This document shows, one piece after another, positions 27,621 to 35,394 of a DNA stretch of 61,151 nt. Every line of letters begins with the position of its first letter. Within the stretch, counting starts at the first letter, position 1. The position numbers and the translations under genes are program-made. The notes under the pieces were generated by a model. It saw only the letters and a list, made by a program, of their open reading frames with translations, was not told the DNA's origin and did not search any database. This DNA comes from DATJSJ01 sp035504175. Its GTDB lineage: Bacteria; Pseudomonadota; Alphaproteobacteria; Acetobacterales; Acetobacteraceae. The stretch is from assembly GCA_035504175.1 (NCBI GenBank), contig DATJSJ010000308.1, positions 1 through 61,151 on the forward strand. The letters are read 5' to 3'.

Positions 27621-29324
27621 ATGGCGCTGATCATCAACCAGAATTCCGGCATCGTGCTCGACGGCCTCGACGCCAATTTCAAGGCGATCGACGTCGGCGC
27701 CAACGCGGCGGTGGATATTACCGACGGCTCGGATGTCGTGACCACGGCCTTGACGACCGAAGCGGGTGCGACGGTCACGACCGAGGACGGCTCCACATTC
27801 GAGATCGACAGCTTCAGCGGCGATCATCTCGGATCGGTGATCGCCGGGTTCAACTCCACGGTGATCGAGGGCGCGGGCACCGGCAGCGTCGATGGCGTCA
27901 CCTTCAACGGCGGCGATGGCACGCTGATCCTCGACCAGGGCAATCTCTCCGCCGGCGCGCAACAGGGGGCGATCGTCGGCTTCGGCCTGACCGACCAGAT
28001 CGAGGTGGCGCTCCCGAACGTCGCCGGCGCGACCTACGTGCCGTCGCAGTTCGGGAATACCGGCACGCTCGAATTGCTGAACAGCGCCGGCGGCGTGATC
28101 GGCTCGCTCGAGCTGACGGGCGGCTACTCCGGCGTCAGCTTCAGCGCCGCCTCGGTGTCCTCCGGCGGGCAGAGCCTCACCGAGGTCTCGCTCGAGCCGG
28201 CGCTGTGCTTCTGCCGCGGCACGCGGCTGATGACCGACCACGGCGAGGTGGCGGTGGAGGCGATCGCGATCGGCGACCGCCTGCTCACCGCCTCGGGCGC
28301 ATTGCGGCCGGTGAAATGGATCGGCCGCCGCCGTTACGCGCCGGCCGATCTGCGGCGGGAGCCGGAACTCGCCCCGATCCTCATCCGGCAGGGCGCGCTG
28401 GCCGACGGCATTCCGCATCGGGACCTTCTGGTCTCCGCGCAGCATGCGCTTGCCTTCGACGGCATCCTGATCGACGCGTTCCGGCTGGTGAACGGCGTTT
28501 CCATCCTGCGCCAGGCGGCAGCCGAGCCGGTCGAGTACCTCAACGTCGAACTGGAGACGCACGACGTCATCCTGGCCGAAGGGGCCGAGGTGGAGAGCTT
28601 CGTCGACCACGGCGGCCGGCGGATGTTCGACAACTGGCGCGAATACGCGGCGCTCTATCCGGATGATGGCGGCTCGCTGCAGCCCTTCTGCGCGCCGCGG
28701 CTGGAAGCCGGATACGAGGTGGAGGCGGTGCGCCGACGGCTCGACGCCCGCGCCGGCATCGTCCTGCCGCGCACGCCGCCCGGCCTGCTGTTCGGCCATC
28801 TGGACCTGGTCGACCGGGAGGCGATTGCCGGTTGGGCGGTCGATGCGGCGCATCCCGATCGGCCGGTCGAGCTCGAGCTGCTGATCGACGGCAAGCCCTC
28901 CGGGCGGATGCTGGCCAATCAGTACCGGGCCGATCTGGAGCGCGCGGGGCAGGGCCATGGCCGGCTCGGCTTCCGGCTGAAGCTGCCGCCCGGTCTCGCC
29001 GCCGGGGAGCGGCACGTGATCAGCGTGCGCCGGGCGGCGGACGGCACCGAGCTCACCGGCTCGCCCTGCCTGTTGGAGGCGGCGGCTTCCTTCGACGTCG
29101 AGGGGCAGCGGGCGATGGAAGCGGCGCTGGACGCAGTCGCGGCGTCGAGCTCGATAGAGGAAATCGACCGGGCGATCGAGTTCATGCTGGGTCAGGCCGA
29201 CCAGCTCCTGCAGACGCAGGCAGAGCTGGCCGGCGGGCACCGCGCGCGGCAGGAATTGCGGGGCAACCGGCGCTGGACCGATCTCGCGCCGCCACAGCAC
29301 ACGTCGATCCGTCGCGCCGCCTGA
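27621..29324 (+). CDS. Hint (hedgehog/intein-type) domain surface protein with C-terminal module shared with the next gene
   Basis: This is a 567-residue protein in three parts. Residues 1-190 are a Gly/Thr/Asn-rich beta-type region like repeat-built secreted proteins. Residues about 196-340 are a Hint domain: nucleophile-type Cys in CFCRGT, block-B-like LLVSAQHALAF with His near 275, and VEYLNVELETHDVILAEG. Residues about 391-540 are a beta-type module homologous to the N-terminus of the downstream glycosyltransferase. Hint domains can rearrange peptide bonds to cleave or attach proteins. There is no N-terminal signal peptide, so type I-like export is possible. ATG 27621 is the first start after a long non-coding-like stretch. 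Confidence 0.8.
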   Translation: MALIINQNSGIVLDGLDANFKAIDVGANAAVDITDGSDVVTTALTTEAGATVTTEDGSTFEIDSFSGDHLGSVIAGFNSTVIEGAGTGSVDGVTFNGGDGTLILDQGNLSAGAQQGAIVGFGLTDQIEVALPNVAGATYVPSQFGNTGTLELLNSAGGVIGSLELTGGYSGVSFSAASVSSGGQSLTEVSLEPALCFCRGTRLMTDHGEVAVEAIAIGDRLLTASGALRPVKWIGRRRYAPADLRREPELAPILIRQGALADGIPHRDLLVSAQHALAFDGILIDAFRLVNGVSILRQAAAEPVEYLNVELETHDVILAEGAEVESFVDHGGRRMFDNWREYAALYPDDGGSLQPFCAPRLEAGYEVEAVRRRLDARAGIVLPRTPPGLLFGHLDLVDREAIAGWAVDAAHPDRPVELELLIDGKPSGRMLANQYRADLERAGQGHGRLGFRLKLPPGLAAGERHVISVRRAADGTELTGSPCLLEAAASFDVEGQRAMEAALDAVAASSSIEEIDRAIEFMLGQADQLLQTQAELAGGHRARQELRGNRRWTDLAPPQHTSIRRAA

Positions 29325-29335
29325 CCGGCGGGACA

Positions 29336-31081
29336 ATGGGCACCGCGCCGGGATCACTCGACCGCGCGGATTGGGGCGCGGTCAGCGGCTGGGCCTGGGA
29401 CGGCGCGGAGGAGCCGACCGCGTTGGAGGTGCTCGACAATGGCGTGGTGGTCGGCAGGGTCCTTGCCGATCGCCATCGCCCCGATCTCGAGACCGCCGGG
29501 CTGCGCGAAGGCCGCTGCGCCTTCGCGCTGCGCTTCGCCCCGGGCCTCTGCGCGTTGCAGCGGCACGAAATCCGGGTTCGGCGCGTCGCCGACGGGGCGG
29601 AACTGCGCGGTAGCCCGGTGGTGCTGGAGCGGCGCAGCGGCTTCGATCCGGCACTGCAGCAGACATTGCTCGGCTCGGTGCAGGCGGCCGGCGCGACCGA
29701 CGAAACAGACGCCGGACCGGACACGCTCGGCTTCCTGCTGCGCCAGGTCGACCGACTGGCCCAGGCGCGCGCCGCTCTCGGGGGTGCGGCACCCTCCGCG
29801 GACCACCGGCGCTTCTACGAGCGCTGGGGCGAGGTGCTGCAGCGGCCCGCGGCACCGGCCCACGTCCCGGCGGCGCGGCGCATCCTGGTGCTGGGCGAGC
29901 GGATGCCGCGTCCGGACCGCGATTCCGCCTCGCGGGCCCTTTTGTCGCACATGCAGTGCTTTCGGCGCCTTGGCTATCACGTGCTGTTCGCAGCCGCCGA
30001 AGCACTGGAGCGCGTCGAGCCGTACGCACCGGCGTTGCAGGCGGCCGGAATCGAGAGCCTCACGGCGCCGTTCCACGCCAGCATCGAAGAGGTGCTGCGC
30101 CGGCACGGCGGCGTGCTCGATGCGGTCTATCTGCACGGCATCACCGTGTATGCCCGCTACGGCTTCCTCGCCCGGCAGCTCTGTCCGACCGCGCGGATCA
30201 TCTATGCCGCGCCCGAACTCGCGTATCGCCGGCTCGCCCGGCAGGCGGCGGTACAGGAATGGCCGGAGGCGATGGCGCGCAGCCGGGCGCTGCGGACGCG
30301 CGAGATGCTGGCGGTCTGGGAAGCGGATCTTGCGCTGACGCATTCCGCGGCCGAAGCGGTGGAGCTGGCGCGCGATGTCAGCGACGGCCGAATCCGGGTG
30401 GTGCCCTGGTCGGTGGCGCCGCGACCCTGTCCGGTGCCGTTCCGCGACCGCCGCGGCGTCGCTTTCGTCGGTGACTTCGCGCGCGAGGGCAACCGCGATG
30501 CCGTCGCCTGGCTGATCGACGAGATCATGCCGCGGGTGACGCGGCACGACCCGTCGATCACCTGCCGGCTGATCGGCCACGACATGCCGGAGGCGTTGCG
30601 TCGGCGCGCGGGCGCGGGGGTGGAGGTGATCGGGCCGGTGCCGCAACTCGATGCCGCGCTGGACGGGGTGCGGTTGACGGTCGCGCCGCTGCGTATCGGG
30701 GCGGGGATCGCGGGCAAAGTGGTGGACAGCCTTGCCGCCGGGCTGCCGTGCGTCGCGACGCCGCTCGCCGCCGAGGGGCTCGCCCTGCCGGCGCAGCTGC
30801 GACGGCAGTTGGCCGGCGATGCGGCCGGGCTCGCCGAGGCGATCTGCCGGCTGCATGGCGACGAGGCCGAGAATGCCGCCTGCGCCGCGGCGGGGCTCGC
30901 GGTGATCGCCGAGGGGTGGAGCCTGGCTCAGCTCGACCGGCTGATGACCGGGGCGCTGGGGCTGGTGGCGATGGCGCCCGCGGCCGGGCCCGATCGATTG
31001 CCGGGCGGTGCGCGGAACGCCGCGCAGATGGCGCAGCCGACGTGTGAAGCCACCGGGGATGGCCACTCCAGCCGCCCATGA
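29336..31081 (+). CDS. Glycosyltransferase (GT4-like) with N-terminal module shared with the Hint protein
   Basis: This is a 581-residue protein. Residues about 6-145 match the C-terminal module of the preceding Hint protein (ISGWA/VSGWA, YRADLERAG/HRPDLETAG, RRAADGTELTGSP/RRVADGAELRGSP), followed by a similar helical tail (LGFLLRQVDRL). From about residue 180 a GT-B type transferase begins: RILVLGERMPRPDRDSAS, HGITVYARYGF, and the donor-side GVAFVGDFAREGNRDAV and GAGIAGKVVDSLAAGLPCVATPLAAEG. It has no signal or membrane helices. The 11-bp gap to the Hint gene and the shared module suggest that the two products meet, for example the transferase glycosylating the Hint protein. Confidence 0.85.
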   Translation: MGTAPGSLDRADWGAVSGWAWDGAEEPTALEVLDNGVVVGRVLADRHRPDLETAGLREGRCAFALRFAPGLCALQRHEIRVRRVADGAELRGSPVVLERRSGFDPALQQTLLGSVQAAGATDETDAGPDTLGFLLRQVDRLAQARAALGGAAPSADHRRFYERWGEVLQRPAAPAHVPAARRILVLGERMPRPDRDSASRALLSHMQCFRRLGYHVLFAAAEALERVEPYAPALQAAGIESLTAPFHASIEEVLRRHGGVLDAVYLHGITVYARYGFLARQLCPTARIIYAAPELAYRRLARQAAVQEWPEAMARSRALRTREMLAVWEADLALTHSAAEAVELARDVSDGRIRVVPWSVAPRPCPVPFRDRRGVAFVGDFAREGNRDAVAWLIDEIMPRVTRHDPSITCRLIGHDMPEALRRRAGAGVEVIGPVPQLDAALDGVRLTVAPLRIGAGIAGKVVDSLAAGLPCVATPLAAEGLALPAQLRRQLAGDAAGLAEAICRLHGDEAENAACAAAGLAVIAEGWSLAQLDRLMTGALGLVAMAPAAGPDRLPGGARNAAQMAQPTCEATGDGHSSRP

Positions 31082-31133
31082 TAGCGACCTGGTAGCTACC
31101 GTATCGGGACGAGCGGCGCAGGTCGTCGGAAAC

Positions 31134-31208
31134 TGGTGGGTGCGACAGGGATTGAACCTGTGACCCCCGCCGTGTGAAGGCGATGCTCTCCCGCTGAGCT
31201 ACGCACCC
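31134..31208 (-). tRNA. tRNA-Val (anticodon CAC)
   Basis: The minus strand folds as a full cloverleaf: acceptor GGGTGCG (31202-31208) with CGCACCC (31138-31144), a D-arm AGCTCAGCGGGAGAGCA, an anticodon stem-loop with TTCACAC, and a T-arm GGTTCAATCC. The CCA end is encoded. Anticodon CAC reads Val GUG. It is flanked by the glycosyltransferase stop and a small peptide gene. Confidence 0.95.
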
Positions 31209-31312
31209 GGGGCCATGACGCGAACGCGTTTCGTAGCGTCTCGCCCAGGCCGGCGCAACCCGCCGAGTGCCCCGGTCCGGCGTCGGGTCGGACCGGGGTG
31301 AGGGGGTCTCCC

Positions 31313-31453
31313 TCAGTCGCGCACGTACCGGGGCGGCAGTGGCTGCGGGTTCAGCCCGCCGGCGACAGAGTCCAGCAGGCTTGCATCGAGTTCCGCGGCG
31401 GGCGGCGGCTCGGCGCCAGGCGGAGCCGGCGCCGTGCTCTCAGACGGCATCAT
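31313..31453 (-). CDS. 46-residue double-glycine peptide with NPQPLPPR core
   Basis: This small peptide has a Pro/Ala/Glu-rich N-terminus, then ELDASLLDSVAGG, which looks like a double-glycine leader for a C39-type peptidase-transporter, and a short C-terminal part LNPQPLPPRYVRD. I have seen NPQPLPP-ending small peptides in other bacteria but know no assigned function. AAGGA lies 8 bp before the first ATG (31453), and the next codon is also ATG. It has its own upstream region with a perfect hairpin (31473-31491) and a CRP-like box (31523-31540). The leader motif D-x-V-A-G-G is shared with the bacteriocin-like peptide at 57485-57685. Confidence 0.7.
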   Translation of the reverse strand: MMPSESTAPAPPGAEPPPAAELDASLLDSVAGGLNPQPLPPRYVRD

Positions 31454-31472
31454 GGTCTGGATCCTTCTTTTA

Positions 31473-31491
31473 CGCAGCCGGAACGGCTGCG
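31473..31491 (-). promoter_or_regulatory. Perfect hairpin in the probable 5' leader of the double-glycine peptide
   Basis: CGCAGCCG (31473-31480) pairs with CGGCTGCG (31484-31491) around GAA. It lies 20 bp upstream of the peptide start. No T-run follows on the minus strand, so it may be a translational or stability element. Confidence 0.5.
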
Positions 31492-31522
31492 GCCTGAAGC
31501 TAGGCGCCGCACCTCCCGCGCC

Positions 31523-31540
31523 CTGTGAGGCGGATCACAG
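31523..31540. promoter_or_regulatory. CRP-like box between the peptide gene and lacI
   Basis: TGTGA-GGCGGA-TCACA (31524-31539), extended by one pair (C...G), is a perfect CRP-consensus palindrome. It lies 71-86 bp upstream of the peptide start on the minus strand and about 102 bp before the LacI-type regulator on the plus strand. It could serve either or both. Confidence 0.65.
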
Positions 31541-31612
31541 GTGGCCGGCCTCGGACGCTCCGCCGCAAAGCAGGTTTGACAGCGCCGCGCCGTCGCCGTC
31601 ATGATCGGTTCA

Positions 31613-31626
31613 GTAAACCGGTTTAC
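31613..31626. promoter_or_regulatory. LacI-type operator palindrome overlapping the regulator's 5' region
   Basis: GTAAACCGGTTTAC is a perfect 14-bp palindrome with the central CG typical of LacI/GalR-family sites. It ends 14 bp before the regulator's start codon, so binding would repress lacI and the ABC operon behind it. Confidence 0.75.
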
Positions 31627-31640
31627 CGGATCGGGGGCGG

Positions 31641-32693
31641 ATGGCGGCACGGGCGGGTGGCGCGCGGCTGAAGGACGTGGCGAGATCGGCCTCGGTCTCC
31701 GTCGCCACGGTCTCGCGCTTCCTCAATGGGAGCCTGACCCTGCCCTCGGCCACGGTGCAGCGCATCGAGCGCGCCGTGCAGATGCTGGACTACCGACCCA
31801 ATCCGCATGCCCGCCGCCTCAGCCTCGGCCGCGCCGACGCGATCGGCCTGGTGTTGCCCGACATCGCCAACCCGTTCTTCGCCGGGCTCGCCGCCGCGGT
31901 GGAGCGTGCCGCGGACGCCGCCGGGCTCGAGTTGCTGCTTTCGGCGACGCTGAACCGGGCGGAACGCGAGCTCGCCTATCTCGAGCGCATGCGCCGCCAG
32001 CACATGGACGGGCTGATTTTCGTCACCAACCATGGCGATCCGAGTCCTCCTGGCGCGCTAGGCCCCGGCCCGTTGGCGCGCGCCATCAACGCCGCGCGCG
32101 GCGTGGTGCTGGTGGACGAGGACGTGCCGGGCACTGCCGGCGGCAAGGTGTTCGCCGACAACGAGCAGGGCGGCGAACTGGCCGGGCGCCACCTGCTGCG
32201 AACCGGCCACCGCGACTTCGCCTTCCTCGGTGGCCCCGCCGATTTGATGAGCGGCCAGGAGCGGCTGGCCGGGTTCCGTCGGGCGATCGCCGCCGAGCCC
32301 GGGGCGCGGCTGCTCGCCACTCTGTCCGGTCCGTACGGGATGGCGCATGGCCGCGCCGCGGCGGCGGCGTTGCTTGCCATGCAGCCGCGCCCGACCGCGA
32401 TCTTCGCTGCCAGCGACGAGATCGCGCTCGGCGCGCTGGCGGTGCTGAAAGAGTCCGGCGTCGAGGTGCCGCAGGCGATGTCGCTGATCGCCTTCGACGA
32501 TGTCGGCCCGCTCGAACTGATCGATCCGCCGCTCACCGCTATTCGCCAGCCGCTCGAAGCGATCGGGCGGCAGGCGGTGGAGATGCTGGGCGCCGCCGCA
32601 CCGGCCACGATCCGCCTGCCGGTGACGCTCACGATCCGCGGCTCCGTCGTCCCGCCACAAACCGTGCGTTCCGCAACCCGAAGGAGGATTTGA
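31641..32693 (+). CDS. LacI-family transcriptional repressor
   Basis: This is a 350-residue repressor with an N-terminal LacI helix-turn-helix (LKDVARSASVSVATVSRFLNGS, about 10-30) and hinge helix (PNPHARRLSLGRADAIGLV), then a periplasmic-binding-like effector domain (about 60-335). It precedes a ribose-type importer with which it overlaps (TGATG), and the palindrome just upstream is a plausible target. Its effector is probably the transported sugar or a first metabolite. Confidence 0.92.
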   Translation: MAARAGGARLKDVARSASVSVATVSRFLNGSLTLPSATVQRIERAVQMLDYRPNPHARRLSLGRADAIGLVLPDIANPFFAGLAAAVERAADAAGLELLLSATLNRAERELAYLERMRRQHMDGLIFVTNHGDPSPPGALGPGPLARAINAARGVVLVDEDVPGTAGGKVFADNEQGGELAGRHLLRTGHRDFAFLGGPADLMSGQERLAGFRRAIAAEPGARLLATLSGPYGMAHGRAAAAALLAMQPRPTAIFAASDEIALGALAVLKESGVEVPQAMSLIAFDDVGPLELIDPPLTAIRQPLEAIGRQAVEMLGAAAPATIRLPVTLTIRGSVVPPQTVRSATRRRI

Positions 32694-33637
32694 TGACTGA
32701 CACGTCCCGCCGTGCCGTGCTCGCCGGACTTGGCGCCGGTGCGCTGGCACTCCCGGCGCTGCGCGCCCGCGCCGCGACGCCGACCTTCGCGCTGGTGACG
32801 ATCAACCAGCAGGCGCTGTTCTTCGACCAGATGAACGACGGCGCCAAGCAGGCGGCCGAAAAGGCCGGCGTCAAGCTGGTGATCTACAACGCCAACAACG
32901 ATCCGGCAGCACAGAACAACGCGATCGACGACTACATCCAGCAGAAGGTGCAGGGGCTGATCGTCGATGCGATCGACGTCAATGGCCTGATGCCCGCGGT
33001 CAAGGCGGCGTCGTCCGCCGGCATTCCGGTGGTCGCGGTCGATGCCGTGCTGCCGGCCGGTCCGCAGAAGACCCAGGTCGGCGTCGACAACATCGAGGGC
33101 GGCCAGATGGCGGCCAAGTATCTCGGCGACTACGTCAAGGCCAATATGGGCGGCAAGGCGCAGCTCGGCATCGTCGGCGCGCTCAACTCCTTCATCCAGA
33201 ACGAGCGGCAGAAGGGCTTCCAGGACGCGCTCGCCGGCGATCCTGGCATCAAGCTCGTGCAGGTGGTCGACGGGCGGAACATCCAGGACAACGCGATGTC
33301 GGTGTCCGAGACGCTGCTCACCGGCAACCCGCAACTGAACACGATCTACGCGACCGGCGAGCCGGCGCTGATCGGTGCACTGGCGGCGGTGGACAGCCAG
33401 GGCCGCACCGGCGGCGTCAAGGTGGTCGGCTGGGACCTGTCCGCCGCGGCGATCCGCGCCATCGACAAGGGCTACTGCCTGGCGGTGGTGCAGCAGGACC
33501 CGTCGCTGATGGGCGCCGCCTCGGTCGATGCGCTGGTCAAGCTCCTCAAGGGCGAGAGCGTGCCGCCGAAGATCAACACCAAGCTCACGCTGGTGACGAA
33601 GGAGAACGTCGATCCCTATCGTGCCGTCTTCAAGTAG
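32693..33637 (+). CDS. Periplasmic sugar-binding protein (RbsB-like)
   Basis: This is a 314-residue binding protein with a TAT-like signal (SRRAVLAGLGAGAL, cleavage near ARAAT about 28). The mature Peripla_BP_4 domain has YNANNDPAAQNNAIDDYIQQKVQGLIV and VGVDNIEGGQMAA, close to ribose-binding proteins. AAGGAGGA lies 6 bp before ATG 32693, inside the end of lacI. The TAT signal is less common for this family. It belongs to the same operon as the ATPase and permease downstream. Confidence 0.92.
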   Translation: MTDTSRRAVLAGLGAGALALPALRARAATPTFALVTINQQALFFDQMNDGAKQAAEKAGVKLVIYNANNDPAAQNNAIDDYIQQKVQGLIVDAIDVNGLMPAVKAASSAGIPVVAVDAVLPAGPQKTQVGVDNIEGGQMAAKYLGDYVKANMGGKAQLGIVGALNSFIQNERQKGFQDALAGDPGIKLVQVVDGRNIQDNAMSVSETLLTGNPQLNTIYATGEPALIGALAAVDSQGRTGGVKVVGWDLSAAAIRAIDKGYCLAVVQQDPSLMGAASVDALVKLLKGESVPPKINTKLTLVTKENVDPYRAVFK

Positions 33638-34406
33638 CACGACGCCATTGGCCGGCGCGGCGGCGGCTTCCGCCGCGCCGCTGATGGCGCTGCGCGGCAT
33701 CCGCAAGGGGTTCGGCTCGATCACCGCGCTGCGCGGGGTCGATCTCGATCTCTTCGGTGGCGAGTGCCTGGGCCTGGTCGGCGACAATGCGGCGGGCAAG
33801 TCGACGCTGTCGAAGATCATCGCCGGCGCCTACACGGCCGATTCCGGCCGCGTGCTGCTGCAGGGTGAGGAGGTGCGGTTTGCCGCCCCCGCCGAGGCAC
33901 GGGCGCGGCGGATCGAGATGGTCTACCAGGACCTCAGCCTGTGCGACACGATCGACGTCGCCGGCAATCTCTTCCTCGGCCGGGAGATCTGCCACGCCGG
34001 CTTCCTCGACCAGGCGGCAATGCGGCAGGAGGCGGCGCGCATCCTGAAAGCGCTCGACATCCGCATCCCCAGTCTGCGCGCCAAGGTGGCGCAGCTCTCC
34101 GGCGGGCAGCGCCAGTCGATCGCCATTGCCCGCGCCGCATCCTTCGACCCGCTGGTGCTGCTGATGGACGAGCCCACATCGGCGCTCGCGGTCGCCGAGG
34201 TGGAGGCGGTGCTGGCGCTGATCCGCCGGCTGAAACAGCAGGGTGTCGCGGTGGTGCTGGTGACGCACCGGCTGCAGGACCTGTTCCGCGTCTGCGACCG
34301 GCTGGCGGTGATGTATGAGGGCGAGAAGGTGGCGGAGCGCCGGATCGAACAGACCAATCTTGAGGAGGTCGTCCAGCTCATCGTCGGCGGTCGGGCGCAC
34401 GGTTGA
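33621..34406 (+). CDS. Sugar ABC transporter ATP-binding protein (single domain)
   Basis: This is a 261-residue ATPase with Walker A GDNAAGKST (the usual first Gly after Asn is Ala), Q-loop YQDLS, signature LSGGQRQ, Walker B LLMDEPTSAL and H-loop THRLQ. It carries one domain, not the fused pair of RbsA. The GTG at 33621 overlaps the binding-protein gene by 17 bp. A later ATG (33684) is a possible alternative, because the first 21 residues are low complexity. Its stop overlaps the permease start (TGATG). Confidence 0.9.
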   Translation: MPSSSSTTPLAGAAAASAAPLMALRGIRKGFGSITALRGVDLDLFGGECLGLVGDNAAGKSTLSKIIAGAYTADSGRVLLQGEEVRFAAPAEARARRIEMVYQDLSLCDTIDVAGNLFLGREICHAGFLDQAAMRQEAARILKALDIRIPSLRAKVAQLSGGQRQSIAIARAASFDPLVLLMDEPTSALAVAEVEAVLALIRRLKQQGVAVVLVTHRLQDLFRVCDRLAVMYEGEKVAERRIEQTNLEEVVQLIVGGRAHG

Positions 34407-35383
34407 TGCCACGCCACCATCGCGCCGACCTGCTGATCGAGCATGCGCAGACGCTGTCCATCGCCTGCTTCCTTGCCGCGTGCCTGGTCGTGTTCTCGGT
34501 CGGCACCGAGTACTTCCTGACGCTCGGCAACGCGCTGAACCTGCTACGCCAGTCGGCGCCGCTGCTGATCGTCGCCGTCGCCATGACCTTTGTCATCATT
34601 ACGGGCGGGATCGACCTCTCGGTCGGCTCGACCGCGGCGTTGATCAACGCCTCTTCGGCATTGCTGCTGCAGGCGGGATTGCCCTGGCCGCTGGTCGTTC
34701 TGCTGCTGCTGGCGCTGGGCGCGTTGATCGGCGCGGTGCAGGGGTGGTTCGCGGCGTATCAGGGCATTCCCTCATTCATCGTGACGCTGGCAGCACTGTC
34801 GGCGCTGCGCGGGATCGCGCTGCTGTTCACGCAGGGCTTCTCCATTCCGATTGCGGGCGGCTCGGGCTTCGACGTGCTCGGCCGCGGCTCGATCGGCGGC
34901 ATGCCGGTGCCGGCAGCGATCGCGATCGGCGTCGCGGTGGTGGGCTTCGTCGTGCTCGGCATGACACGCTACGGGCGCCAAGTGATCGCGGTCGGCGCCA
35001 ATGCGGAGGCGGCACGGCGCGCCGGCATGCCGGCCCGGCTGGTCGCGGCCTCGGTGTTCGCGCTGACGGGCCTCGCGGCCGCACTCGCCGGGCTGATCCT
35101 GGCGGCGCGTCTCGGCTCCGGTTCATCCAACGCCGCCGTTGGGTTCGAGCTCGAGGTGATTGCGGCGGTCGTGCTCGGCGGCACCTCGCTGTTCGGCGGG
35201 CGCGGCAGCATCGTCGGCACCGTGCTTGGCGCGCTCGCGATCGCCGTGATCGGCAACGGGCTGATCCTGATGCACGTCTCGCCGTTCTACACCCAGATTG
35301 TCACCGGCGGAATCATCCTCGGCGCGGTCTGGCTCAATACGCGGGTGTTTGCGCGCCTGGCGGCACCGCGCCGCGCCGGATAG
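34406..35383 (+). CDS. Sugar ABC transporter permease (RbsC-like)
   Basis: This is a 325-residue permease of the BPD_transp_2 family with about nine helices. It contains the typical ITGGIDLSVGSTAAL segment near the middle and VVLGGTSLFGGRGSIVGTVLG near the end, as in RbsC. With the neighbouring binding protein and ATPase it forms a complete CUT2 importer. ATG 34406 follows the ATPase stop (TGATG). The Rbs-like identity fits a ribose-type or nucleoside-type sugar, but specificity cannot be read. Confidence 0.92.
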   Translation: MPRHHRADLLIEHAQTLSIACFLAACLVVFSVGTEYFLTLGNALNLLRQSAPLLIVAVAMTFVIITGGIDLSVGSTAALINASSALLLQAGLPWPLVVLLLLALGALIGAVQGWFAAYQGIPSFIVTLAALSALRGIALLFTQGFSIPIAGGSGFDVLGRGSIGGMPVPAAIAIGVAVVGFVVLGMTRYGRQVIAVGANAEAARRAGMPARLVAASVFALTGLAAALAGLILAARLGSGSSNAAVGFELEVIAAVVLGGTSLFGGRGSIVGTVLGALAIAVIGNGLILMHVSPFYTQIVTGGIILGAVWLNTRVFARLAAPRRAG

Positions 35384-35394
35384 AGGGAGACCGG

